A stretch of DNA of 64,000 bases from Gemmatimonas sp. (GTDB lineage Bacteria; Gemmatimonadota; Gemmatimonadetes; Gemmatimonadales; Gemmatimonadaceae). A program made the position numbers and the translations under genes. Positions within the stretch are counted from its first letter, which is position 1, and each line of letters opens with the position of its first letter. The notes beneath the pieces are model-generated. The model was not told the DNA's origin. It made no database searches and saw only the letters and a list, made by a program, of their open reading frames with translations. The stretch spans positions 248,001 through 312,000 of the forward strand of contig NZ_JAPZSK010000010.1 in assembly GCF_027531815.1 (NCBI RefSeq), written 5' to 3'. Positions 56,511 to 64,000 of this stretch are shown here, in pieces.

Positions 56511-56981
56511 CTACGCGGGGGATCCGACAGGACGAACCCGTCGCAACACCAAGGCATCCTCCGTCGGGTGCTGATAGTAGTGGCGTCGCCGTCCCACCAG
56601 CGCGAAACCGCGGCTGCCGTACAGGTCCCGCGCCGGACTGTTGGATGTGCGCACCTCGAGATACACGGAGGCCAGGTCGGCGTGGTCGGCAAACTGCAGG
56701 GCATCGTCGAGCAGCTGTGCACCGATACCGCGCCCGCGATGTACCAACGCGGTGCAGATGTTGGCAATCTCGCCCTCGTCGGCCGCTCGCAACAGCACAC
56801 AGTAACCGGCGATCGCCCCAGACCCCTCACACGCCACCCGCAGGCGGGCGTACCCGCGCGATAGCAGGTCGCGGAAAGCCGACGGCGCCCACGCGTCGGC
56901 AAACGCTTCGGCTTCGATCTTTGCTACCCCCTCGACGTCGCCGAGATGCATATCCCGAATGGTGACCGGGAGGCGCGTCAT
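56511..56981 (-). CDS. rimI: Ribosomal-protein-alanine N-acetyltransferase RimI
   Basis: GNAT acetyltransferase modifying the N-terminus of ribosomal protein S18. The 156-residue protein has IRDMHLGDVEGVAKIEAEAF, the acetyl-CoA loop ALVHRGRGIGAQLLDDALQF (R/QxxGxG/A) and VYLEVRTSNSPARDLYGSRG, close to RimI. The start is ATG at 56981, six bases after tsaB, the usual tsaB-rimI pairing. In some lineages this gene is fused to tsaB; here it is separate. Confidence 0.92.
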   Translation of the reverse strand: MTRLPVTIRDMHLGDVEGVAKIEAEAFADAWAPSAFRDLLSRGYARLRVACEGSGAIAGYCVLLRAADEGEIANICTALVHRGRGIGAQLLDDALQFADHADLASVYLEVRTSNSPARDLYGSRGFALVGRRRHYYQHPTEDALVLRRVRPVGSPA

Positions 56982-56987
56982 CAGCCG

Positions 56988-57692
56988 TCAGCTCCGCACG
57001 ACAGGCGCATTCGGCAAACTGATGCCGTAACGCTCCTCCCACTTCACCTGCGCTTCGGCGAGGCGTCCATACAGGGGCTCCCACCCATTCAGCTCGATCG
57101 GGCGATCCCGCCACTCCCCACGGGCCGAGGCCAGGCACTCGGCAACCGGCATGCAGAGAGCGAGATCCTCGTCAAACGGCGACGACAGCACCGCCAGCCG
57201 CTGCCACGGGGACACCGCCAGCTGCAGCTTCTCCGCCGCCATCCGGCCGGCGGCCCCCGCCGGGCGCCAGAACCCGCCGTCGTCTCGCCGGACAGGCAGC
57301 ACGTACCGCTCTCCACGGAGAGCCTCGGCGTGAACGACGTAGTCGCCGACTGGTACGTCCGACAACGACGCAGCGGCCAAAAGCAGCGAGGGTACGGCAT
57401 ACAGGGGGCACCCGGCACCATGGGCCAGCCCCTTGGCCAGTGCGGCGGCGATACGCAGGGAGGTGAAGCCGCCCGGCCCCTCTCCGCAGACGATCGCCCC
57501 CAAGTCGCGCGGGCGCATGCCTGACCGCGCCAGCAGTTGTTGCAGCGCGGGGAAAAGCGAATCCTCCTTCCCCGCCCCCATGGCCACGCTGTGGGCGCCC
57601 AGCACACGGCTACCGGCAAACAGCGCCACCGTGCCACTGGTGGTCGAAGCGTCAAGGACGAGTGTCAGGGCGGAATCGGAAAGGGCGTCCAC
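56988..57692 (-). CDS. tsaB: tRNA threonylcarbamoyladenosine synthesis protein TsaB
   Basis: Partner of TsaD in t6A37 formation on ANN-decoding tRNAs. The 234-residue protein has TLVLDASTTSGTVALFAGSR, GSEHS-like GKEDSLFPALQQLLARSGM, and the signature VCGEGPGGFTSLRIAAALAK. TsaE is encoded at 58382-58867, and a TsaC or TsaD gene is not in the window. The second half is divergent, as usual for TsaB. Transcription continues into rimI. Confidence 0.93.
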   Translation of the reverse strand: MDALSDSALTLVLDASTTSGTVALFAGSRVLGAHSVAMGAGKEDSLFPALQQLLARSGMRPRDLGAIVCGEGPGGFTSLRIAAALAKGLAHGAGCPLYAVPSLLLAAASLSDVPVGDYVVHAEALRGERYVLPVRRDDGGFWRPAGAAGRMAAEKLQLAVSPWQRLAVLSSPFDEDLALCMPVAECLASARGEWRDRPIELNGWEPLYGRLAEAQVKWEERYGISLPNAPVVRS

Positions 57693-57753
57693 ACAGGGAG
57701 TTTACCGCGGCATCGCCGTCGATCACACCCCGCCCCGCGATACGCCAGCACCT

Positions 57754-58195
57754 TCAGGCCACGCGGGAAGCCCCGCGCGCGATCGGCGCCCCAATCACGA
57801 CGGTCGGCAACTGCTCACACCCGTCATCCGACAGCTGCGCCAACGTGGCAAAGGTGCCATCCTCCGCCAACGCGACGGCGGCGTCGAACAGGTTGCCGTC
57901 GAAGGCCGTGCCGCGATCGCGCGCCATGGTGTCGACCACCGTGGCCACAGGCAGCCCTGCCCGGTACGGCCGCTCGGCGGTGAGCGCCTCATCGAAGTCG
58001 GCAACCGCCCGCACACGTGCCATGAACGACAGGCGTTCCCCGGCATCCGCCAGAGGTAGCCCTGACCGTCCAGTCGCTCGTGATGGCAAGCGGCGTCGGC
58101 AGCAAAGTGGCGAAATGCGCTGGCAAGCCATGGCCAGCGCCGCAGCAGCGCGCCGTCCGCGCCGCCAGTTGCCACCGGTCGTGCCAGTCGACCAA
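57754..58195 (-). pseudogene. Frameshifted HD-GYP phosphodiesterase C-terminal relic
   Basis: Read on the minus strand, one frame carries the HD-GYP core ADAACHHERLDGQGY (about 58100-58056) and a second frame picks up after it with LADAGERLSFMARVRAVADF, DEALTAERPYRAG and NLFDAAVALAEDG, down to a stop at 57754. HHERLDGxGYP followed by R.RAVAD.DALT..RPYR is the HD-GYP cyclic-di-GMP phosphodiesterase order. A single missing base near 58055, in a C-rich triplet, breaks the frame. Upstream of 58140 the fit weakens (LGRLARPVATGGADGALLRR), so the N-terminal part looks decayed. It could be a sequencing error, but the short upstream part argues for a real relic. Confidence 0.6.
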
Positions 58196-58381
58196 GCGCA
58201 CATCGCGCTTGAGTACCTGAACCGCACTACGGTACTGCGCAGCGTGTGCCCCAGCCGCTGCCCCTCCGTTTGGGAGGGCGTACGATTCCGGAGTATCGGC
58301 CCCGATCGTTACTGGCTGTTGTACCGAGCCGTGCCGTCATCGCAGGCGTTCACGGCCAGCCGTTGCCGTGCGTCGGACGAG

Positions 58382-58867
58382 TCAGCGCGAGCGTTGCGGC
58401 GCCACCCGGAGCACGCGCCGACCCGCGTGGGCCGGGTCGTGGGCCAGCGTGATGTGGATGGTCTCCGGTGGCAACGTGTGCCGTGCGCGTTCTGGCCACT
58501 CCACCAGCAACACCGGCGCTGTCGCCACCAGCTCGTCCCAGCCGAGTGCCTCGAGTTCGGACTCGTGGCGCAGGCGATACAAGTCGACGTGGACGACCGG
58601 TCCACGAGGCGAGTCGTACTGCTGCACGAGTGAAAATGTGGGACTGGTCACCGCCCCGAGCTCCGATACGCCGAGGCCGGCACAGATGGCGCGGGCGAGG
58701 GTCGTCTTGCCGGAACCGAGGTCGCCCTCAAGGGTCACCACGGCCGGTACGGGCAGCGCCGCTCCCACAGCACGCCCCCACGCTTCGAGGGAATCGCGCT
58801 CCGGCGCCCTCGGCGCGCCACGTGTGAGCAGATGTGACAGCGCGGTGGCTGCCGTCTCAGCGGCCAC
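58382..58867 (-). CDS. tsaE: tRNA threonylcarbamoyladenosine ATPase TsaE
   Basis: P-loop ATPase that activates the TsaB-TsaD complex. The 161-residue protein has [20 protein letters not shown] (Walker A), [19 protein letters not shown] (switch with conserved Ser-Pro-Thr-Phe) and [20 protein letters not shown] (Walker B-like HxDLYR), LLVEWPERA. The start is GTG at 58867, overlapping the uvrB end by 11 bases; longer in-frame ATG readings lie within uvrB and are not credible. It reads toward the HD-GYP relic and tsaB. Confidence 0.92.
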   Translation of the reverse strand: MAAETAATALSHLLTRGAPRAPERDSLEAWGRAVGAALPVPAVVTLEGDLGSGKTTLARAICAGLGVSELGAVTSPTFSLVQQYDSPRGPVVHVDLYRLRHESELEALGWDELVATAPVLLVEWPERARHTLPPETIHITLAHDPAHAGRRVLRVAPQRSR

Positions 58868-60959
58868 GCTTCCCCCCGGCACGGCGCCCCGGTGCACTCC
58901 CTGGCGGTCTCTTGGGCGCGGGGGCGTTGCCGCGGGCCTGCGCCGGTGCCTGCCCCAGCGCCGTTCGCACCTCGAACAACTGATCGCGGAGTCGGGCCGC
59001 TGCCTCGAAGTCCAGCGCCGTGGCGGCTTCTCGCATGGCCACTTCAAGCTCGGTCACCAGCTGTTCCAGCTCCTCCCGTGACCGTGCCACCTGCTCGCTG
59101 GCCAGACGCTTCGGCGCAGGGGGCTCACCCTCACGCTCGACACGCGCGTCGGCCACCCGCGTTATGAACCGGACCTCGTCGACGCTCTTGCTCACACCCT
59201 TCGGAACAATCCCGTGCGCGAGATTGTACTCGTGCTGCATCGTACGCCGACGGTCGGTCTCGTCCATGGCGCGCTGCATGGACCCCGTGATGCGGTCGGC
59301 ATAGAGGATGGCCATACCGTGCAGATTGCGCGCGGCCCGGCCGATGGTCTGAATGAGCGACCGATCGCTGCGCAGGAACCCTTCCTGATCGGCATCGAGA
59401 ATGGCGACGAGCGATACCTCGGGCATGTCGAGTCCCTCGCGCAGCAGATTGATGCCAACGAGCACATCGAATTCACCAAGCCGCAAGCCGCGCACAATTT
59501 CCATGCGCTCGATGGCGTCGATGTCGGAATGCATGTAGCGCACCCGAACACCCATCTGCTGCAAATAGTCGGTGAGATCCTCCGACATGCGCTTGGTGAG
59601 AGTGGTGACCAGTACCCGCTCGCCCCGGCGCTCGCGCTGCCGAATCTCGTGAAGCAGGTCGTCCACCTGTCCCTTCACCGGTCGCACCTCGAGCATCGGA
59701 TCGAGCAGCCCCGTTGGCCGAATGACCTGCTCCACCACGATCCCCTCGGAGAGCTGCAATTCGAGTTCGCCCGGCGTGGCCGATACGCTGATGAGCCGCG
59801 GGACCAATTGCATGAACTCCTCGAAAACCAGCGGCCGGTTGTCGAGCGCACTCGGGAGCCGGAATCCGTAGTCGACGAGCGTCAGCTTTCGGGCACGGTC
59901 GCCGTTGTACATGGCGCGCACCTGGGGCAGCGTCACGTGCGACTCATCCACCACCACGAGATAGTCGTCGGGGAAGTAGTCGAGCAGACACGCCGGACGT
60001 TCTCCCGCCAGGCGGCCACTGATGTGCCGTGAGTAATTCTCGATGCCGGCGCAGGTGCCGATCTCCGCCAGCATTTCGAGGTCGAAGTTGGTGCGCTGTT
60101 CCAGCCGCTGGGCCTCGAGCAGCTTCCCCTGCAGCCGGAGCTCCGCGAGTCGCTCCGCGAGCTCGTCGCGAATGGCCCTCGACGCGCGCTCGATCGTCGG
60201 CCGATTGGTGATGAAGTGCTTCGCCGGATAGATGGCCATGCGGTCGAGCGCGGCGATCGTCTCACCAGTGAGCGGATCGATCTTGCTGATGCGCTCGATC
60301 TCGTCGCCCCACAACTCGAGCCGCACGGCCTGCTCCTCGTATGCCGGGTAGATCTCCACGGTATCGCCGCGCACCCGGAAGGTGCCGCGATCGAAGGCGA
60401 CGTCGTTGCGCAGATACTGGATGCCAACCAGGGCGCGCAGGATTTCGTCGCGCGGGATCTGCTGTCCCCGTGACAGGGACACCATGCGTTCACGGTACGA
60501 CACCGGGTCACCGAGGCCGTAAATGGCCGACACCGTGGACACGATCACGACATCGTCGCGCTCCATGAGGGAGCTCGTGGCGCGCAGGCGCAGGCGATCG
60601 ATATCCTCGTTGATGCTCGCGTCCTTCTCGATGTACGTGTCACTCGAGGGTACGTACGCTTCCGGCTGGTAGTAGTCGTAGTAGGAGATGAAGTACTCGA
60701 CCGCATTCGTGGGGAAAAACGACTTCAACTCGCCATACAGCTGCGCCGCCAGCGTCTTGTTGTGCGACAGCACCAGCGTGGGGCGCCCCCACTGCGCGAC
60801 CACATTGGCGATCGTCATCGTCTTGCCGGAGCCGGTGACGCCGAGGAGTGTCTGGTGACGATCACCGCGGTGGAGCCCGGCGGTCAACTCGGCAATGGCG
60901 CGAGGCTGGTCGCCGGCGGGATCGAAGGGCGACTGCAGGCGGAATTGATATTCCATCAT
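58857..60959 (-). CDS. uvrB: Excinuclease ABC subunit UvrB
   Basis: DNA damage-verification helicase of nucleotide-excision repair. The product is about 700 residues from ATG 60959 ([18 protein letters not shown]). It has Walker [10 protein letters not shown], the beta-hairpin [15 protein letters not shown], the [12 protein letters not shown] motif (DEAH-like, here DESH), [39 protein letters not shown], and the C-terminal UVR motif [19 protein letters not shown]. It has a slightly longer basic tail ([18 protein letters not shown]). No LexA box is obvious upstream. Confidence 0.97.
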   Translation of the reverse strand: MMEYQFRLQSPFDPAGDQPRAIAELTAGLHRGDRHQTLLGVTGSGKTMTIANVVAQWGRPTLVLSHNKTLAAQLYGELKSFFPTNAVEYFISYYDYYQPEAYVPSSDTYIEKDASINEDIDRLRLRATSSLMERDDVVIVSTVSAIYGLGDPVSYRERMVSLSRGQQIPRDEILRALVGIQYLRNDVAFDRGTFRVRGDTVEIYPAYEEQAVRLELWGDEIERISKIDPLTGETIAALDRMAIYPAKHFITNRPTIERASRAIRDELAERLAELRLQGKLLEAQRLEQRTNFDLEMLAEIGTCAGIENYSRHISGRLAGERPACLLDYFPDDYLVVVDESHVTLPQVRAMYNGDRARKLTLVDYGFRLPSALDNRPLVFEEFMQLVPRLISVSATPGELELQLSEGIVVEQVIRPTGLLDPMLEVRPVKGQVDDLLHEIRQRERRGERVLVTTLTKRMSEDLTDYLQQMGVRVRYMHSDIDAIERMEIVRGLRLGEFDVLVGINLLREGLDMPEVSLVAILDADQEGFLRSDRSLIQTIGRAARNLHGMAILYADRITGSMQRAMDETDRRRTMQHEYNLAHGIVPKGVSKSVDEVRFITRVADARVEREGEPPAPKRLASEQVARSREELEQLVTELEVAMREAATALDFEAAARLRDQLFEVRTALGQAPAQARGNAPAPKRPPGSAPGRRAGGKRGR

Positions 60960-61432
60960 GCGAAAGCTAGCACTGTCGGTTTCTATTCGGTAGGACCGAT
61001 TCCTGGCGGTCGCTTGCGATGCGCCGCTCACGCTCCTGGCCCGAATCGCCCACCTGTCATCATCGGTGATGCGTGCCCCACTCCCCACTGGCGCATTTCG
61101 GCATGCGTTTCGCCGACGCCGACGCCGGTCGCGACCAGCAATATCCTGTCGCGGCCGTGAGACCGCGGAGAGCCGTGGGTCACGCGATTTCCGACGTTCA
61201 CGGCGCAACGGAAGGAGGACGCTCTCAGCATTCACGGCGCTGGGCGCGCTCATGGCCGGACTCCTCATGGCGCGGGCGATCGCTCGCCCCGTCCTGCGAC
61301 GAGGCACGCAAGTCATCGCCGCGATGAGCGCCACGCTCGAGCCGTTCGCCGCCAAGGACAGGACGAGCCCGCAAGAGTCCACCGCTGCGCTCGCGGCCCG
61401 ACGCCACCGCAGGGAGCGTACGGCCGTGCCCT
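60960..61432. other. 473-base gap without an intact gene
   Basis: The longest intergenic stretch in the window. It must hold the uvrB start region on the minus strand, though I find no well-spaced promoter hexamers there. The only protein-like content is the broken TetR-type sequence on the plus strand described separately. No RNA gene, repeat or terminator with a T tail is seen. Confidence 0.6.
61130..61350 (+). pseudogene. Probable TetR/AcrR regulator C-terminal relic
   Basis: On the plus strand, one frame reads [20 protein letters not shown] then [10 protein letters not shown] (61133-61222), and the next frame continues [42 protein letters not shown] (61219-61347). Together this resembles the TetR C-terminal order GCPVAAL...ALLA.LVGALLLARAV.DP.L...IL.A.R..L. 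No DNA-binding N-terminal domain is present. The likeness rests on a short stretch and could be chance. Confidence 0.38.
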
Positions 61433-63610
61433 TTACTCGTCGGCCGTGATCTTCTCGCGCCGGCTGACCACGGCAATGCCCTTTACACGGCGTGCCGCCT
61501 TGATGATGCGTTCAAGGTGCGCGAGGTTCTCCACTTCCACCATGGCGGCGCCGGTGACCTTGCCGTCCGTGGTCTTGAGCTCGAGGCTCTTGATGTCGGT
61601 GCCCGTGGCGCTCACGGCCGCCGCCACATCGGCGTACAGCCCGCGGCGATCATTCCCCTCGAGTGCCAGCCGAACCACGAAGCGCTCGCCGGCCATCTCC
61701 TGCCAGTCGATTTCCAGGCGTCGCTCAGGCTCGTGCGCCAGGAGCAGCAGGTTGGGACAATCACCGCGATGGATGCTCACGCCTCGCCCACGCGTGACGT
61801 AGCCCACCACGCGATCACCGGGAACAGGCTGACAGCATTGCGCATACCGCACCAGGAGCCCGTCGGCCCCCTGAATGCGGATGCCCTTGCCGGTGCCGAC
61901 CACCTTGTTGACGATCCGCTCGAACGTGCTCGGCTTCGCCGGCTCCGGCGGACTCGTATCGAGCAGCGGGTGGAGCAACTTGAGCACCTGCAGCACATGC
62001 ACGTCACCGGCACCAATGCTCGCAATCAGGTGCGGCGTGTCCTTCAGCTTGAGCAGCTTGGCAATGGGATACAGCTCCGCATCGTCCGCCTTGGACAACC
62101 GACGGCGACGCAGTTCACGCTCGAGGATCTCCCGCCCCAAACGCATCGCCGACGACCGCTCCTCGAGGCGCAGCAACTGCCGGATCTTGTGCCGCGCCTT
62201 GCCGGTGCGCACGTGAGCGAGCCAATCGCGACTGGGCTTCGCATTCGGATTGGTGAGAATCTCGACCGTCTCGGAGTTCTTGAGCTCGCGAGACAGCGGC
62301 GCGATGCGACCGTTGACCTTGGCCCCGGCACAGTGCGCCCCCACCTGCGAGTGGACGGCAAAGGCGAAGTCGAGCGGGGTCGCCCCCTTGGGCAGTTGAA
62401 TTACATCGCCGGTGGGCGTGAACAGGAAGATTTCATCCTGGTACAGGTCCAGCTTCAGGAACTCGAGAAACTCCCCTGGCGTCTCGGCATCCATCTGCAG
62501 CTCGAGCACCTGCCGAAACCAGGCCAGTGCCTTGTCGAGCTCGTCGGCGCTCTTGGCGCTCTCCTTGTACAGCCAATGCGCCGCAATGCCGTAGTCGGCC
62601 GTGCGATGCATATCACGCGTGCGGATCTGGATCTCGAAAAGCTGGCGTCCCGGGCCGAAGACAGTCGTGTGCAACGACTGGTACCCGTTGCTCTTCGGCT
62701 GCGCAATGTAGTCCTTGATGCGCTCCTGCACCGGCGTCCATCCATCGTGGATCACGCCCAGCGCATGGTAGCACTCCAGGACGTTGGGAACGATCACGCG
62801 GATGGCGAGCAGGTCGTAGATGTCCTCATACGGACGATCGCGCTGCTGCATCTTCTTGTAGATGGACCACAGATGCTTGGGGCGGCCTGTCACCTCGACG
62901 TCGGCGATGCCCGCGTCCGTGAGGCGCTTCTCAAGGGGCTCCTTCATCTGCGCAATGAGCGCCTCGCGCTCCCCACGCTTGGCCGCCACCATTTTGGCCA
63001 GCGACTTGTAGGCTTCCGGCTCGAGATACTTGAACGCCAAGTCCTCAAGCTCCCAGCGTACCTTCGCCATACCAAAGCGATGGGCCAGCGGGGCATAGAG
63101 GTCGCGTGTTTCCTGCGCAATGCGTCGACGTTTCTCCGGCGCGAGCCAGTCGAGCGTGCGCATGTTGTGGAGCCGGTCGGCCAGCTTGATCAGGATGACG
63201 CGTGCATCCTTGGCGATCGACAGCAGCAGCTTGCGGTAGTTCTCCACCTGCCGCTCCTCGCGCGAGGACATCGGCAGGTTCGCGATCTTCGTGAGGCCAT
63301 CAACGATCTGGGCGATCTCCGGGCCGAACTCCCGGGCCACGTTCTCGACGGTGATGTCGGTGTCCTCCACGATGTCGTGCAGCAGGCCGCACGCCACGGT
63401 GGTGGTGTCGAGCTGCAGGTCGGCCAGAATGCGCGCCACCTCAACACAGTGCGAGACGTACGGCTCGCCCGAATGCCGCACCTGACCAGCATGGGCCACG
63501 TCGGAGTAACGGTATGCGCGCACGAGCAGGTCGTGATCGAGCCGATCATACGCGCCATTGACGCCTGGCCCGAATCCCGGAATCATCTCGTGCAGCGCGA
63601 TCGTCGTCAC
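61433..63610 (-). CDS. spoT: Bifunctional (p)ppGpp synthetase/hydrolase SpoT/Rel
   Basis: Controls the stringent response by making and degrading (p)ppGpp. The 725-residue protein has an HD hydrolase domain ([37 protein letters not shown]), a synthetase domain ([60 protein letters not shown]), a TGS domain ([20 protein letters not shown]), a zinc-finger-like region ([20 protein letters not shown]) and a C-terminal ACT domain ending near [14 protein letters not shown] at 63610 overlaps the radC stop. Both catalytic domains look intact. Confidence 0.96.
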   Translation of the reverse strand: MTTIALHEMIPGFGPGVNGAYDRLDHDLLVRAYRYSDVAHAGQVRHSGEPYVSHCVEVARILADLQLDTTTVACGLLHDIVEDTDITVENVAREFGPEIAQIVDGLTKIANLPMSSREERQVENYRKLLLSIAKDARVILIKLADRLHNMRTLDWLAPEKRRRIAQETRDLYAPLAHRFGMAKVRWELEDLAFKYLEPEAYKSLAKMVAAKRGEREALIAQMKEPLEKRLTDAGIADVEVTGRPKHLWSIYKKMQQRDRPYEDIYDLLAIRVIVPNVLECYHALGVIHDGWTPVQERIKDYIAQPKSNGYQSLHTTVFGPGRQLFEIQIRTRDMHRTADYGIAAHWLYKESAKSADELDKALAWFRQVLELQMDAETPGEFLEFLKLDLYQDEIFLFTPTGDVIQLPKGATPLDFAFAVHSQVGAHCAGAKVNGRIAPLSRELKNSETVEILTNPNAKPSRDWLAHVRTGKARHKIRQLLRLEERSSAMRLGREILERELRRRRLSKADDAELYPIAKLLKLKDTPHLIASIGAGDVHVLQVLKLLHPLLDTSPPEPAKPSTFERIVNKVVGTGKGIRIQGADGLLVRYAQCCQPVPGDRVVGYVTRGRGVSIHRGDCPNLLLLAHEPERRLEIDWQEMAGERFVVRLALEGNDRRGLYADVAAAVSATGTDIKSLELKTTDGKVTGAAMVEVENLAHLERIIKAARRVKGIAVVSRREKITADE

Positions 63611-64000
63611 AACAGTCCAGCCTCCGCAAAGCTTACGTATCGACCCCGTCCCACAATGACATGGTCGTGCACCGGGATGTCCAGCAGTCGCCCGGCGGCG
63701 ACCAACTGCTCCGTGACCGCGCGATCCTCCGCGCTGGGCGTCGGATCACCACTGGGATGGTTGTGCACGAGGATGACCGCCGCCGCCCGCTCGGCGATCG
63801 CCTCCCGGAACACCTCACGGGGGTGCACCAAGGAGGAATTGAGCAGCCCTCGTGTGACCATCACGTCCCGCTCCAACCGATGCTGCGCGTCAAGGATGGC
63901 CACGTGAAACTCCTCGACCGGCGCATCCTGCAATCGCGGCGCGTATACCGCCGCCACATCACGCGGTCCGCGCAGCGGTTGTCCTGCCTCCCGTGCCTCT
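63607..64000 (-). CDS. radC: RadC/JAB-domain protein, C-terminal part, cut by window edge
   Basis: RadC-family (DUF2466) protein with a JAB1/MPN metalloprotease-like fold, linked historically to DNA repair but of unproven function. The frame is open to the right edge. It reads EAREAGQPLRGPRDVAAVYA, VEEFHVAILDAQHRLERDV and the metal-binding VHNHPSGDPTPSAEDRAVT, which holds the family HxHPSG...S..D motif, then PVHDHVIVGRGRYVSFAEAG. An internal GTG near 63957 is not the true start, because the RadC pattern continues beyond it. The N-terminal helix-hairpin-helix part is outside the window. Confidence 0.92.
   Translation of the reverse strand, partial: EAREAGQPLRGPRDVAAVYAPRLQDAPVEEFHVAILDAQHRLERDVMVTRGLLNSSLVHPREVFREAIAERAAAVILVHNHPSGDPTPSAEDRAVTEQLVAAGRLLDIPVHDHVIVGRGRYVSFAEAGLL

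Noticed and set aside
58262..58278. Inverted repeat after tsaE as a terminator
   Set aside because: A 6-bp stem with no T tract on either strand; it may only reflect GC-rich sequence.
61517..63907. 796-residue plus-strand reading frame opposite spoT
   Set aside because: It mirrors the codon structure of spoT and radC on the other strand; the product has no domain and is rich in His/Arg/Leu as shadow frames are in high-GC DNA.

Overview
The window is about 64 kb of high-GC bacterial chromosome with ordinary core genes packed almost entirely on the minus strand. Only hldE, the ppiD-type chaperone gene and two tRNA genes are clearly on the plus strand. Gene content indicates a diderm with lipopolysaccharide and an outer membrane: lptD, a Tol-Pal system, a TonB-dependent receptor, gmhA and hldE for heptose. 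Two large TPR proteins with long acidic Ala/Pro-rich linkers, a DUF4321 protein beside ispB, and a strong preference for coupled GTGA/ATGA/TGATG junctions fit Gemmatimonadota (Gemmatimonas-like). That assignment is inference from gene content, not from a marker comparison.

Layout. Positions 1-5.3 kb: dprA (cut by the window edge), obg, an AhpD-fold protein, an AnsA-type asparaginase and a DMT exporter on the minus strand, then hldE on plus. Positions 5.39-5.71 kb: a CAU-anticodon tRNA (most like tRNA-Ile2), tRNA-Val(CAC) and a terminator. Positions 5.7-18.1 kb: one long co-directional run read from high to low coordinates as recA, recX, alaS, small hypothetical, cpsB-type phosphatase, gmhA, SDR, cca, hypothetical, rarA, a small ORF, a LEA14-like lipoprotein and hflX. 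Most junctions overlap by 1-23 bases. Positions 18.2-25.1 kb: yraN, a GDPD, a large TonB-dependent receptor and ftsK. Positions 25.1-30.2 kb: aroQ, an M24 peptidase, accB, pilT, accC and a small ORF.

Positions 30.2-38.9 kb: a TPR protein diverging from a ppiD-like foldase, a convergent junction with two hairpin terminators, then tatA, DUF4321, ispB and a second TPR protein. Positions 39-54 kb: one co-directional block read as an epimerase, tolQ, tolR, tolA-like, tolB, pal, cpoB, tatC, lptD, hutH, hutU, a radical SAM gene and hutI. This links envelope energetics, protein export, LPS insertion and histidine catabolism in one array. Positions 54-64 kb: a LysM protein, ssb, rimI, tsaB, a frameshifted HD-GYP relic, tsaE, uvrB, a probable TetR relic, spoT and radC (cut by the edge).

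No IS element, prophage, CRISPR array, plasmid gene or secondary-metabolite cluster is visible. The least ordinary points are the radical SAM gene embedded in the hut operon, pilT sitting between accB and accC, the decayed regulatory genes flanking tsaE-uvrB, the recA-recX terminator that runs into the recX start, and the pair of TPR/disordered proteins. None amounts to a convincing new defence or mobile system.
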